Assembly: GCA_910589055.1 (NCBI GenBank) | Contig: CAJURN010000024.1 | Location: 26,574-48,660 of the forward strand | Length of the DNA: 22,087 bases | Direction: 5' to 3' | Source of the DNA: an uncultured Muribaculaceae bacterium | GTDB lineage: Bacteria; Bacteroidota; Bacteroidia; Bacteroidales; Muribaculaceae | Part shown: one piece after another, positions 13,973 to 22,087 of the stretch | Layout of the letters: each line of letters starts with the position of its first letter | Numbering within the stretch: position 1 is the first letter of the stretch | The notes under the pieces: generated by a model | The model's input: only the letters and a program-made list of their open reading frames with translations | Told to the model about the DNA's origin: nothing | Database searches by the model: none | Made by a program: the position numbers and the translations under genes

Positions 13973-15208
13973 CTAATTCAGCATTGCTGCCACGCGGGTG
14001 AGGGCGGCGATGAAGCGGTCGATTTCCTCGCGGGTATTGTACAAGGCAAATGATGCGCGCACAGTTCCCTCGATTCCAAGATGCTCCATAAGCGGCTGGG
14101 CACAATGGTGTCCGGTGCGCACGGCTATGCCCATCTGGTCGAGCAGGATTCCTGCGTCGTAGTGATGCGAGTCGCCGATAAGGAAGGAGATTACGGCACT
14201 CTTGCCGGGTGCTGTGCCGAAGATTCTCATGCCGGGAATCTCCATCATGCGCGCGGTGGCGTAGTCAAGAAGCTCGTGCTCGTAAGCGGCAATGCGTTCT
14301 ATTCCGATGGCGTCCATATAGTCCATGGCGTGGCGGAAGGCGGCGGCGTCAACGAAGTCGGGAGTTCCGGCCTCGAACTTGTAGGGCAGGTCGGCCCAGG
14401 TTGTGCCTTGGAAACTTACGTGGCCTATCATTTCCCCGCCACCCTGATACGGCGGCATTTTCTCGAGCAGTTCCTTGCGGCCGTAGAGTATGCCTATGCC
14501 GGTGGGTCCGTACATCTTGTGGGAAGAGAAGGCGTAGAAATCAGCCCCGATTTCCTGCACGTCCACTTTCTCGTGGGCTACGGCCTGCGCTCCGTCTATG
14601 CACACCACTGCGCCGTGGCTATGGGCTATGCGTGTGATTTCGGCAACGGGATTGACCGTGCCAAGCACGTTGGACACGTGGCACACCGATACAAGGCGCG
14701 TGCGGTCGGTGAAAATCGCGCGGTATGCGTCCATGTCGAGCGAGCCGTCGGGGAGCATGGGAACAACCTTTATCCGTATTCCGCGGCGGCTTTGTAGAAG
14801 CTGCCAGGGTACGATGTTGGAATGGTGCTCCATCACTGTGAGCACCACTTCGTCGCCTTCTTCAAGTAGGCTTCCGTAGGACGCCGCAACGAGGTTTATT
14901 GCTTCGGTGGTGCCGCGGGTGAAGATCACTTCCTCAGTGGATGGTGCGTTGATGAAGCGGCGCACACGCTCCCTTGTGCTTTCCATGGCCGATGTGGCTT
15001 CCTGCGACAGGCAGTGGACACCGCGGTGCACGTTGGCCTTGTGGGCGTAGTACATGTCGCGCACGGCGTCAACAACCACCGCCGGAGTCTGCGTCGTGGC
15101 GGTGTTGTCGAGGTAAACCAGGGGTTTGCCGTGGACGTCGCGCGAAAGTATGGGGAAATCCTTGCGCAGGCGTTCCACTTCGGCTGTATCAAGAGCTTTT
15201 GCTTCCAT
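13973..15208 (-). CDS. sufS: Cysteine desulfurase of the SUF system
   Basis: SufS is a cytosolic PLP enzyme that takes sulfur from L-cysteine, forming alanine and an enzyme-bound persulfide for Fe-S cluster assembly. The 411-residue length is typical of group II desulfurases. The PLP Schiff-base lysine is Lys231 in FSSHKMYGPTG (227-237), cofactor-contacting residues lie in TEAINLVA (101-108) and MEHHSNIVPW (126-135), and the active cysteine is Cys369 in VRTGHHCAQP (363-372). The short loop around this cysteine fits SufS rather than IscS. It is the last gene of sufBCDS; only 1 nt separates it from sufD. A SufE or SufU sulfur acceptor is not in the window and must be encoded elsewhere. Its 3' end abuts the GGCAA repeat region. 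Confidence 0.95.
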   Translation of the reverse strand: MEAKALDTAEVERLRKDFPILSRDVHGKPLVYLDNTATTQTPAVVVDAVRDMYYAHKANVHRGVHCLSQEATSAMESTRERVRRFINAPSTEEVIFTRGTTEAINLVAASYGSLLEEGDEVVLTVMEHHSNIVPWQLLQSRRGIRIKVVPMLPDGSLDMDAYRAIFTDRTRLVSVCHVSNVLGTVNPVAEITRIAHSHGAVVCIDGAQAVAHEKVDVQEIGADFYAFSSHKMYGPTGIGILYGRKELLEKMPPYQGGGEMIGHVSFQGTTWADLPYKFEAGTPDFVDAAAFRHAMDYMDAIGIERIAAYEHELLDYATARMMEIPGMRIFGTAPGKSAVISFLIGDSHHYDAGILLDQMGIAVRTGHHCAQPLMEHLGIEGTVRASFALYNTREEIDRFIAALTRVAAMLN

Positions 15209-15209
15209 C

Positions 15210-16565
15210 TTATCGGGGGTTGCATGTTCCGGCGCATGAGCTGCACGCGGCAGATGTTCCGGAAAGACGTTTTTCTACAAGCATACGCATGCGGTCGCGC
15301 AGGGCATCAAGGCTGATACCGTTGATTACGTCCACCATGAAGGCCTGTACGAGTATCATGCGGGCTTCTTCCTCGGGTATGCCGCGGCTGCGCATGTAGA
15401 AGAGGGCGCGTGCGTCGAGCTGACCTGTTGTGGCGCCGTGGCTGCACTTCACGTCGTCGCAGTAGATTTCGAGCTGTGGAGCGGCGTGCATGCGGGCGTC
15501 GGTGCTTGCGAGCAGATTGCGGTTGTTCTGAGCCGCATCGGTGCGTACGGCGCCTTCATCCACTATGATTTTACCTCCGAAAGCACCGTTGGCACGGTCG
15601 AAGAGCGCGTATTTGAAGAGCTGGCGGCTTGTGCAGTGGTGAGAGTGATGGCGCAGGCTCACGGAGTTGTCAATCACCTCGTCGCCGGAGCCGATAACAA
15701 GACCGGAGAGTTCGGTCTCGGCATGGTCGCCGTTGACGTCGATGTTGAAGTTGTTGCGGGTGAGTCCGGCGTATAATGTGGCGCCGTTGAAGCTCACGCG
15801 GCTGCTTGCATCCTGGCTGACGAACATTTCCGACATGCGGCGGGTGCGAGCCGAGGATTCCTCGATGTCGTAAAGCTCCACGGAACTGCCCTGTGCGGCG
15901 AATACCTCGATTACCTGCGATGAGAGGTAGTCGGTGTCGGGATTCTGTGAGTGGTCGCAGAAGAGCACGCGCACGGCTGAATCTTCCTCAGCCACGAGCA
16001 GCACGCGGCGCACGGCCATCAGAGGCATTGCGGCGTTGAAGATGTTTACAATCTGCACGGCCTTTTCGGGGCGGCATCCGCGGCGTGCGCGGATGAATAC
16101 TCCGTCCTGAAGAAGCAATGTGTTCAGAGCCGCGGTGGCGGTGCTGTCGGCGGCGAGACGGTTGAGGTGCGCACTCACGAGGTCGGGATACTCGCGTGCG
16201 GCCTGTGCGAGCGACATCACTTCGAGGCCTTCGGGAAGATTGCGGTCGAGGGTCTTTCCGGCCACAAAACTGTCGTTGACAACAAGGCCGAGCAGGGTGC
16301 TGATGTTGGGGACATCGCAGTGGAACGACGCTGCCACATCTACCGGGAAAGCCTTGCGCTCGAGATTCAGGCCGAAGTCGGGCGCGAACATTCCCGCCAC
16401 GTCGGATTTCTCGTAGCCTTCGGTTCCGCGCAGGGGCAGAGTCCCGGCTTTTTCGAGAGCCTCGAACGCTGCCGGACGCAGGCGGTTCATCACCTCGGGG
16501 GCGTGGGCGTCGATTGTGGCGTCCATTGCACGGTAGAGGTCTATATATTGGGTAAGGGAATTCAT
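15210..16565 (-). CDS. sufD: Fe-S cluster scaffold subunit
   Basis: SufD pairs with SufB and the ATPase SufC in the SufBC2D scaffold and is needed for iron entry. The 451-residue protein has a helical N-terminal part and a right-handed beta-helix core (about 170-380). The functional pair of E. coli SufD (Cys358, His360) corresponds to Cys374 and His376 in DVKCSHGATTGQLD (371-384), followed by the helical GIPEEEARMILVQAF segment (395-409). The C terminus is unusual: after EKRLSG come three clustered cysteines (Cys441, Cys444, Cys448 in CSSCAGTC), close to the stop. These could bind metal or accept sulfur, but may be a common Bacteroidales trait. The gene is 15 nt after sufC and 1 nt before sufS. 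Confidence 0.93.
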   Translation of the reverse strand: MNSLTQYIDLYRAMDATIDAHAPEVMNRLRPAAFEALEKAGTLPLRGTEGYEKSDVAGMFAPDFGLNLERKAFPVDVAASFHCDVPNISTLLGLVVNDSFVAGKTLDRNLPEGLEVMSLAQAAREYPDLVSAHLNRLAADSTATAALNTLLLQDGVFIRARRGCRPEKAVQIVNIFNAAMPLMAVRRVLLVAEEDSAVRVLFCDHSQNPDTDYLSSQVIEVFAAQGSSVELYDIEESSARTRRMSEMFVSQDASSRVSFNGATLYAGLTRNNFNIDVNGDHAETELSGLVIGSGDEVIDNSVSLRHHSHHCTSRQLFKYALFDRANGAFGGKIIVDEGAVRTDAAQNNRNLLASTDARMHAAPQLEIYCDDVKCSHGATTGQLDARALFYMRSRGIPEEEARMILVQAFMVDVINGISLDALRDRMRMLVEKRLSGTSAACSSCAGTCNPR

Positions 16566-16580
16566 CGTTGGCAGAGGTGA

Positions 16581-17345
16581 TTATTCGTTGTCGGCCTGCT
16601 GTTTGATCCAGTCGTAGCCTTTTTCTTCCAGTTCGAGGGCAAGCTCGGGACCACCGGAGTAGACGATGCGACCCTTGTACAGGATATGCACGAAGTCGGG
16701 CTTGATGTAGTCGAGAAGTCGCTGGTAGTGGGTGATGACTATTGTAGCGTTGTTGTCGGTCTTGAGCTTGTTGACGCCACCGGCCACGATGCGCAGGGCG
16801 TCGATATCGAGGCCGGAGTCGGTTTCGTCAAGTATCGACAGGCGCGGCTCGAGTACGGCCATCTGGAAGATTTCGTTGCGTTTCTTTTCACCGCCGGAGA
16901 ATCCTTCGTTGACCGAGCGCGACGCGAGTTTGTTATCAAGTTCCACAATCGCGCGTTTCTGACGCATCATTTTCAGGAAATCGCCTGCCGACAGGGGAGC
17001 TTCGTTGAAGTACTTGCGCTTGGCGTTGACGGCTGCGCGCATGAAGTTAACCATCGTCACGCCGGGAATCTCCACCGGATACTGGAAGGAGAGGAAAAGG
17101 CCTTCGTGCGAACGGTCCTCGGGCGAGAGCGCGAGCAGGTCAACGCCATGGAAGTCGGCGCTGCCTGCGGTGACAGTGAATCGCGGGTCGCCTGCGAGTA
17201 CGCCCGAGAGTGTGCTTTTGCCGGAGCCGTTGGGTCCCATGATGGCATGCACCTCGCCGGGGCGTACGGTAAGGTTGATTCCGCGTAATATTTCTTTGCC
17301 GTCGATTCCGGCATGAAGGTTTTCAACTTTGAGAAGATCGCTCAT
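16581..17345 (-). CDS. sufC: Fe-S assembly ABC-type ATPase
   Basis: SufC is the soluble ABC ATPase of the SufBC2D complex; ATP binding reshapes SufB-SufD to allow cluster assembly. The 254-residue length is normal. Walker A is GPNGSGKST (37-45), the Q-loop glutamine is Gln88, the signature motif is FSGGEKKR (149-156), Walker B is LSILDETDSGLD (169-180) and the switch histidine is His206 in VITHYQRLL. DETDSGLD with GGEKKRNEI is diagnostic of SufC among ABC ATPases. There are no membrane segments. It sits between sufB (21 nt gap) and sufD (15 nt gap), consistent with one operon. Confidence 0.97.
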   Translation of the reverse strand: MSDLLKVENLHAGIDGKEILRGINLTVRPGEVHAIMGPNGSGKSTLSGVLAGDPRFTVTAGSADFHGVDLLALSPEDRSHEGLFLSFQYPVEIPGVTMVNFMRAAVNAKRKYFNEAPLSAGDFLKMMRQKRAIVELDNKLASRSVNEGFSGGEKKRNEIFQMAVLEPRLSILDETDSGLDIDALRIVAGGVNKLKTDNNATIVITHYQRLLDYIKPDFVHILYKGRIVYSGGPELALELEEKGYDWIKQQADNE

Positions 17346-17366
17346 AGTGTAAGAGTTTTTATGTTG

Positions 17367-18836
17367 TTATCCTACTGACCCTTCAAGGGTGATTGCGAGA
17401 AGTTTCTGAGCCTCGACCGCAAATTCCATCGGCAGCTTGTTCATCACTTCCTTGGCGTAGCCGTTGACAATCAGGCCTACGGCTTCCTCGGTGGGTATTC
17501 CTCGCTGGTTGCAGTAGAAAATCTGGTCTTCGGAGATTTTTGAAGTGGTGGCCTCGTGCTCAACCACGGCCGAGTCGTTCATCACGTCGATGTAGGGGAA
17601 GGTGTGCGCGCCGCAGGTGTCGCTCAGCAGGAGCGAGTCGCACTGGGTGTAGTTGCGCACGCCGTCGGCCTCGGGCGCAACCTTCACCAGACCGCGGTAG
17701 CTGTTCTGGCTGTGTCCGGCGGAAATGCCTTTCGACACGATTGTGGAGCGGGTGTTGCGTCCGATGTGTATCATCTTTGTGCCGGTGTCGGCCTGTTGGC
17801 GGTTGTTGGTTACGGCCACGGAGTAGAACTCGCCCGTGGAGCCTTCCCCGGCGAGAATACAGGAGGGATATTTCCAGGTGATGGCCGATCCGGTCTCGAC
17901 CTGAGTCCACGACAGTTTGGAGTAGTCACCACGGCAGAGACCGCGTTTTGTCACGAAGTTGTAGACACCGCCACGACCTTCGGCATCGCCTGCATACCAG
18001 TTCTGTACGGTTGAGTACTTGACCTCGGCGCGGTCCTCGACTATTATTTCCACGATTGCGGCGTGGAGTTGATTCTCGTCGCGCATCGGGGCGGTGCAGC
18101 CCTCGAGGTAGCTTACGTAGGCCTCGTCGTCGGCCACGATGAGCGTGCGTTCGAACTGACCTGTGCCGGAGGCGTTGATGCGGAAGTAGGTCGAAAGCTC
18201 CATCGGGCAGCGCACTCCCTTGGGAATGTACACGAAAGAGCCGTCGGAGAATACGGCGGAGTTGAGGGCGGCGAAAAAGTTGTCGCGGTAGCTCACAACC
18301 TTGCCGAGATATTTCTTCACAAGGTCGGGATAATCCTTGACAGCCTCGCTGAAGGAGCAGAATATGATTCCGAGTTCGGCGAGTTTCTCGCGATGTGTGG
18401 TCTTGACGCTCACGGAGTCCATCACGGCGTCAACGGCCATGCCTGAGAGCACTTTCTGTTCTTCCAGAGGTATTCCGAGACGGTTGAATGTGTCGATAAG
18501 ACCCGGGTCGACCTCATCGAGGCTTCCGGGGGCTTTCTTTGTCTTGGGAGCTGCGTAGTAGCTTATGGCCTGATAGTCGATTTCGGGGATGTCGAGATGC
18601 GCCCACCGCGGCATTTCGAGCGTCTGCCAGTAGCGGAAGGCTTTCAGGCGGAAATCGAGCAGCCATTCGGGCTCGCCTTTCTTCATTGAGATAAGGCGCA
18701 CGACGTCCTCGGTGAGACCTTTAGGAATCACTTCGGTGTCGATGTCGCTTGTAAAGCCGTATTTATATTCTCCCGAGGTGGCTTTGCCGATGAGTTCGTC
18801 GGAGCTTTCGGGAGCGGTTTGGTTTTCGGTGTTCAT
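17367..18836 (-). CDS. sufB: Fe-S cluster scaffold subunit
   Basis: SufB is the scaffold on which nascent Fe-S clusters form, in complex with SufC and SufD. The 489-residue length is close to the E. coli protein. Conserved stretches include GVRCPMELSTYFRIN (207-221), LIVADDEAYVSYLEGCTAP (232-250) and HIGRNTRSTIVSKGISAGHS (357-376). By alignment offset, Cys399 in YTQCDS corresponds to E. coli Cys405, and His427-Glu428 in VVEHEA correspond to His433-Glu434, the residues implicated in cluster assembly. It is the first suf gene, 77 nt after cvpA. No convincing TAnnTTTG box was found in this gap, so suf may be read from further upstream or from a weak promoter; no IscR/SufR-type operator was recognised. 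Confidence 0.97.
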   Translation of the reverse strand: MNTENQTAPESSDELIGKATSGEYKYGFTSDIDTEVIPKGLTEDVVRLISMKKGEPEWLLDFRLKAFRYWQTLEMPRWAHLDIPEIDYQAISYYAAPKTKKAPGSLDEVDPGLIDTFNRLGIPLEEQKVLSGMAVDAVMDSVSVKTTHREKLAELGIIFCSFSEAVKDYPDLVKKYLGKVVSYRDNFFAALNSAVFSDGSFVYIPKGVRCPMELSTYFRINASGTGQFERTLIVADDEAYVSYLEGCTAPMRDENQLHAAIVEIIVEDRAEVKYSTVQNWYAGDAEGRGGVYNFVTKRGLCRGDYSKLSWTQVETGSAITWKYPSCILAGEGSTGEFYSVAVTNNRQQADTGTKMIHIGRNTRSTIVSKGISAGHSQNSYRGLVKVAPEADGVRNYTQCDSLLLSDTCGAHTFPYIDVMNDSAVVEHEATTSKISEDQIFYCNQRGIPTEEAVGLIVNGYAKEVMNKLPMEFAVEAQKLLAITLEGSVG

Positions 18837-18913
18837 TTTCGGTTACGAAATGATATGGAGTTATAAGCGGATAACGCTTCGTGGGGCTGCGATGTTTTGT
18901 CGCAGTGCGGGTT

Positions 18914-19390
18914 TTATCGTTCGGTCATGTATCCGGCCAGCGCGGGGGCGAAGTCGACCACGGCTCCGCGCCACGGACGCGAGGATTGGCAGAATTTGCT
19001 TTCCTCGTCGGGTACGATGGCGAAGTACAGGTTGAGTGCGATGCTCACTGCCACCATCCACAGGGCGATGCGGAACACGGCACCGGCCAGGCGGTCGAAG
19101 ATTCCCAATTTGAGCGCCGATACAACAAGATGCAGCAGGTGGGCGATGAGTTTCACGCCGAAGAAACCTATCACAAAGAGGATTGTGTAGGCCAGAACGG
19201 TGTACAGGGTCTCATGCTCGGTAGAGGCCGGGGTGACGGCGTCGGCGGCAGCCGGGCCAAGCACACGACACAGCAGTACCGCCACCACAAGTCCTACAAG
19301 CGAACCTATCTGGCGGATTATGCCGCTGCGGTAGCCGGTGAGTCCGGCCACCGCAGCGATGATGATTAAGATTATATCTGCAACAGGCAT
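18914..19390 (-). CDS. CvpA family membrane protein
   Basis: A 158-residue inner-membrane protein of the CvpA (colicin V production) family. Four hydrophobic segments are visible at about 3-20, 28-46, 62-85 and 104-125, with the family's GYRSGIIRQIG segment (19-29) after the first helix and a hydrophilic C-terminal tail. Family members are linked to colicin V export and, in some bacteria, envelope stress or virulence; the biochemical role is unclear. Only 1 nt separates it from the small coiled-coil gene upstream, suggesting co-translation. It lies 77 nt before sufB; I believe cvpA next to suf is a recurrent arrangement in Bacteroidales, without a known functional reason. Family call is good, function unknown. 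Confidence 0.85.
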   Translation of the reverse strand: MPVADIILIIIAAVAGLTGYRSGIIRQIGSLVGLVVAVLLCRVLGPAAADAVTPASTEHETLYTVLAYTILFVIGFFGVKLIAHLLHLVVSALKLGIFDRLAGAVFRIALWMVAVSIALNLYFAIVPDEESKFCQSSRPWRGAVVDFAPALAGYMTER

Positions 19391-19391
19391 G

Positions 19392-19634
19392 TTATCGTCG
19401 GTCTATTGCGTCACGGATGCTCCCGAGCGAGGAATATCCTCCGTCGGAAATTTCTGACAGGCGGGTGTCGAGGGAGTCAAGGATATTCAATTCTCTTGCT
19501 TTGAGGTCGTTGATTTCCTTGCGCAGGGCAGTCAATTGCTGATTGGTCTCGGCAAGTTCCATACGCATCTTCTGCAGGTATTCGGAACATTCCTCGAGAA
19601 GTCCGAGAAGGAAGTTTTCTTGGTTGGGAGTCAT
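19392..19634 (-). CDS. Small coiled-coil protein, unknown function
   Basis: An 80-residue soluble protein with a long amphipathic helix from about residue 5 to 62: heptad-like Leu/Ile spacing in LLGLLEECSEYLQKMRMELAE and again in QQLTALRKEINDLKARELNIL. A short tail with GGYSSLGSIRDAIDRR follows. There is no signal peptide or membrane segment. Size and coiled coil recall small ZapB-like or prefoldin-like proteins, but the sequence gives no specific match, so no function is assigned. It is 29 nt downstream of the dehydrogenase gene and 1 nt upstream of cvpA. The tight spacing, the coding-like composition and the absence of a better frame support it being real. Confidence 0.7.
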   Translation of the reverse strand: MTPNQENFLLGLLEECSEYLQKMRMELAETNQQLTALRKEINDLKARELNILDSLDTRLSEISDGGYSSLGSIRDAIDRR

Positions 19635-19663
19635 GGGAGAAAGTTTTGTGTGATGATGGAAAA

Positions 19664-20875
19664 TCAGTTGTCGATGCGGTCAACCTCGAGGTCGCCGTTG
19701 ATAACCTCGTGCCAGGGGAGTCCCTGCTTGGCAACTTCGGCGAGGAAGGGATCGGGATCGAACTCCTCGACGTTGTGCACGCCGGGCTTGTTCCACTTTC
19801 CGGTGAGGAACATCATGGCGCCGGTCATCGCGGGCACGCCGGTGGTGTAGCTCACGGCCTGCATGCCGGTTTCCTTGTAGGCGGCTTCATGCGAGCAGTT
19901 GTTGTAGATGTAGTAGGTCAGAGGCTTGCCTTCCTTGTCCTTGCCGGAGATGCGGCAGCCGATGGAAGTTTCGCCGTGGTAGTTCTCGCCGAGATCCTGG
20001 GGGTTGGGGAGCACGGCTTTGAGGAACTGCAGGGGCACGATTTTGGTGCCGTTGTATTCCACTTCGTCGATGCGGGCCATGCCGATGTTCTGAATCACGC
20101 GCAGGTGTGTGAGGTATTCCTGACCGAATGTCATCCAGAAGCGTGCGCGCTTGATTGTGGGATAGTTCTGCACGAGCGATTCAAGCTCTTCGTGATAAAG
20201 AAGGTATGAGTCGCGGGGGCCGATGTTGGGGTAGGTGAGAGCTGTGTGCACTTCCAGAGGCTTGGTTGTCACCCACTTGCCGTCGCGCCAGTAGCGTCCG
20301 TTCTGAGTGATTTCGCGGATGTTGATTTCGGGGTTGAAGTTGGTGGCGAAAGCCTTGCCGTGGTCTCCGGCGTTGCAGTCTACGATGTCGAGGTATTCCA
20401 TCTCGCTGAAGTAGTGCTTTGCGGCGTATGCTGTGAACACTCCGGATACTCCGGGGTCGAATCCGCAGCCGAGAATTGCGGTCAGGCCGGCTTTCTCGAA
20501 GCGCTCGCGGTAGGCCCACTGCCAGGAATATTCAAAGTGAGCCTCGTCCTTGGGCTCGTAGTTGGCTGTGTCGAGGTAGTTGACTCCACATTCGAGACAA
20601 GCGTCCATGATTGTGAGGTCCTGATAGGGCAGGGCAACGTTGATGACAAGTTCGGGCTTGTGGCGGCGGAAGAGTTCGCAGAGCTGTTCCACACTGTCGG
20701 CGTCGACGCTGTCGGTGGTGATGTTCTTGGCGCCGATTGCGGCAGCCACTGCATCACATTTCGACTTGGTGCGTGAAGCCAGCACGATTTCAGTAAACAC
20801 GTCGGGATTCTGCGCGCACTTGTGGGCCACTACCGTGCCCACACCTCCTGCGCCGATGATAAGGACTTTTGCCAT
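19664..20875 (-). CDS. Carboxy(nor)spermidine dehydrogenase-like, saccharopine dehydrogenase family
   Basis: A 403-residue cytosolic NAD(P)-dependent enzyme. The N-terminal Rossmann fold has IGAGGVGTVVAH (7-18), and NVALPYQDLTIMDACLECG (79-97) and GCGFDPGVSGVF (136-147) match the saccharopine dehydrogenase-like family branch that condenses aspartate semialdehyde with a diamine to give carboxynorspermidine or carboxyspermidine. This is the first step of the alternative polyamine route used in Bacteroidota. True lysine-pathway saccharopine dehydrogenases are the alternative, but length and these motifs favour the polyamine enzyme. The partner decarboxylase (CANSDC) is not in the window. The gene is 18 nt downstream of the flippase-like gene and is probably co-transcribed with it. 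Confidence 0.8.
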   Translation of the reverse strand: MAKVLIIGAGGVGTVVAHKCAQNPDVFTEIVLASRTKSKCDAVAAAIGAKNITTDSVDADSVEQLCELFRRHKPELVINVALPYQDLTIMDACLECGVNYLDTANYEPKDEAHFEYSWQWAYRERFEKAGLTAILGCGFDPGVSGVFTAYAAKHYFSEMEYLDIVDCNAGDHGKAFATNFNPEINIREITQNGRYWRDGKWVTTKPLEVHTALTYPNIGPRDSYLLYHEELESLVQNYPTIKRARFWMTFGQEYLTHLRVIQNIGMARIDEVEYNGTKIVPLQFLKAVLPNPQDLGENYHGETSIGCRISGKDKEGKPLTYYIYNNCSHEAAYKETGMQAVSYTTGVPAMTGAMMFLTGKWNKPGVHNVEEFDPDPFLAEVAKQGLPWHEVINGDLEVDRIDN

Positions 20876-20893
20876 TTTTCTTCTGTAATATTC

Positions 20894-21958
20894 TTATTTG
20901 TTGTTTGAATTCTGAGTTGTGACAGGGACTGCGCTTGCCGGGCGTCGGTTCTTGCGGTCGAGCGCTATGCCTATGAATGTGAATATGCCGAGGGCAATCA
21001 GCAGCAGGGTCTGACAGCCGAGCACGAGGTTGGCGAAGGCTCCTGCACTGGCTTTGTCAAGGCCGTAGATGCTCAGGGCAAAGATTACGGCCCACTGCCA
21101 GGGGCCTATGCCACCGTTGGAGGGAACGCCCATCGAGATACTCGACAGCACGAATGTAACCAACGCGGCGAGTACGCCGTATCGGGCGAGAATGTCGGCT
21201 GTGAAGGGGAAGGCGTAGAAGCAGATATAGAGCTGCGAGAAGTAGCATCCCCAGATGCCTACTGTCCAAAGCAGCCAGCGGCCTTTGCCGGGCATTTTCG
21301 TAACCACGGCAAAACCTTCCCAAAGCTCGCGTACGGCTTTCTGAATCTTGTTCAGCCAAGGATTGGAGGTTTTGCGTGTCATCATGTACCACACTGCGGC
21401 AAGCACGGCCACTGCCGCACCCCATAGCCAGGGTGAAGTGAGTAGGCGGGCGATGGCGGCATAGCTCTCGCCGTTTTCGCTCAGGAAGCTCAATATGGCT
21501 TTGGATGCAAGCAGAAAGGTGACAACTGTGAGCAGGAGCACTGTCACGGTGTCGGCCAGACGGTCGGCCACCATTGAGCCGAATACCGATGTGAAAGGAG
21601 CGTCCTGGCGCTGGGCAATGTAGCCCGTGCGCCATACCTCGCCTAAGCGGGGAAAGACAAGGTTTACTGCGTATGTGCCGAATATGCTGTATATCAGGGC
21701 ATGGATGGGTGGATTCACGCCCATTGCCTGAAGCTGGATGCGCCAGCGGTAAGCGCGGCACACGTGGGAAAATATGCTGATTACAAGGGATAGCCCGATC
21801 CAGCGGAAATCGCATTGGTCGCGTATGATTGCAACCATTTCCTTAAAGTCGATGCCCGTGAACAGAAGATAGCACAATCCGATACTGATAATCAGCGGGA
21901 TAATGTACTTCAGCAGGTTACGCATCAAGTCGGGACGCTTGCTTTTGTTTTCGGTCAT
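20894..21958 (-). CDS. Flippase-like membrane protein (LPG synthase TM domain family)
   Basis: A 354-residue polytopic protein with about 7-8 membrane segments, the lysylphosphatidylglycerol synthase transmembrane (PF03706, AglD/YbhN-like) domain without a catalytic C-terminal domain. Family motifs are RAYRWRIQL (68-76), FPRLGEVWRTGYIAQR (102-117), ADRLADT (131-137) and GVPSNGGIGPWQWA (277-290). Members are thought to move lipids or lipid-linked molecules across the membrane; the substrate is unknown. The frame is open nine codons further to a TTG at 21985, but that TTG lies in a perfect -7 box (21983-21990), so the ATG at 21958 is preferred, giving a leader of about 21 nt. It is the first gene of the long leftward block ending with sufS. 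Confidence 0.82.
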   Translation of the reverse strand: MTENKSKRPDLMRNLLKYIIPLIISIGLCYLLFTGIDFKEMVAIIRDQCDFRWIGLSLVISIFSHVCRAYRWRIQLQAMGVNPPIHALIYSIFGTYAVNLVFPRLGEVWRTGYIAQRQDAPFTSVFGSMVADRLADTVTVLLLTVVTFLLASKAILSFLSENGESYAAIARLLTSPWLWGAAVAVLAAVWYMMTRKTSNPWLNKIQKAVRELWEGFAVVTKMPGKGRWLLWTVGIWGCYFSQLYICFYAFPFTADILARYGVLAALVTFVLSSISMGVPSNGGIGPWQWAVIFALSIYGLDKASAGAFANLVLGCQTLLLIALGIFTFIGIALDRKNRRPASAVPVTTQNSNNK

Positions 21959-21982
21959 TGCAGTTACGGTTGGTTCAGTCTG

Positions 21983-21990
21983 CAAAGATA
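21983..21990 (-). promoter_or_regulatory. -7 box of the flippase-like gene
   Basis: On the minus strand TATCTTTG matches TAnnTTTG exactly. No clear -33 TTTG lies at 19-20 nt upstream. It overlaps the TTG at 21985 and so rules that start out if the promoter is used. Confidence 0.6.
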
Positions 21991-22012
21991 CGAATAAAGA
22001 TTAAAGGATTAA

Positions 22013-22087
22013 GAGGGTGTTTCATAATATGTGTTAATCCGTGGGTTCCGTATTACGGAGCAGCTTTTGAGCTGAATTGAAGGAGTG
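22013..22087 (-). mobile_element. Possible insertion-sequence end, cut by the right edge
   Basis: From GAGGGTGTTTCATAAT (22013-22028) onwards the sequence resembles the terminal inverted repeats of some Bacteroidota insertion sequences. On the minus strand a frame is open from the right edge to a TAA at 22034-22036, giving a 17-residue end (HSFNSAQKLLRNTEPTD). A stop about 20 nt inside a terminal repeat is typical of compact insertion sequences. The stretch is too short to name a family, and an ordinary gene end is possible. Confidence 0.3.

Noticed and set aside
18887..18905. Hairpin ctgcga/tcgcag between sufB and cvpA as a terminator
   Set aside because: The stem is only 6 bp and no T-run follows on the minus strand; it is too weak to call.

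Overview
The window reads as chromosomal DNA from a GC-rich member of the order Bacteroidales, most likely Muribaculaceae-like. The inference rests on several Bacteroidota -7 promoter boxes (TAnnTTTG), weak or absent Shine-Dalgarno sequences, a DUF3822-rsmD gene pair, a LysRS of about 574 residues with a C-terminal extension, a T9SS-like sorting tail on a secreted nuclease, and a cvpA-sufBCDS order. No rRNA, tRNA, CRISPR array, phage gene or complete insertion sequence was seen. Both edges end in repeat-like or mobile-element-like sequence, so the window may be a whole draft contig.

Layout. 1-573 is non-coding: a 36-bp palindrome, an outward-facing promoter-like signal, a mirrored cluster of REP-like hairpins (163-497) and a 9-bp tandem array. 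574-6516 is a leftward housekeeping block transcribed in the order lysS, gpsA, rlmN, pdxA and, after 292 nt of repeats, a nucleotidyltransferase. 6652-7770 is a rightward secreted SGNH hydrolase, divergent from lysS. 7867-10266 is a leftward secreted endonuclease I family protein. 10426-13835 is a rightward block: a polytopic GT-C-like membrane protein with two palindromes inside its reading frame, DUF3822, rsmD and a small proline/glycine-rich lipoprotein. 13973-21958 is a long leftward block transcribed in the order flippase-like membrane protein, carboxy(nor)spermidine dehydrogenase-like enzyme, a small coiled-coil protein, cvpA, sufB, sufC, sufD, sufS.

How the genes work together. sufBCDS is a near-complete Fe-S cluster assembly module; SufE/SufU and SufA are not in the window. 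RlmN (a radical SAM Fe-S enzyme) and RsmD methylate 23S and 16S rRNA, LysRS charges tRNA-Lys, GpsA supplies glycerol-3-phosphate for lipids and PdxA makes a pyridoxal phosphate precursor. PLP is the cofactor of SufS.

The genes are mostly ordinary core genes. The unusual content is in the repeats. (i) A GGCAA-type repeat family lies at the 3' ends of six genes in four intergenic regions, sometimes contributing the stop codon itself, and at two convergent junctions it is organised around the same 9-nt-loop hairpin. (ii) Two perfect palindromes lie in frame inside the membrane-protein gene. (iii) A hairpin cluster is arranged as a mirror image. No system with a recognisable new protein machinery was found.
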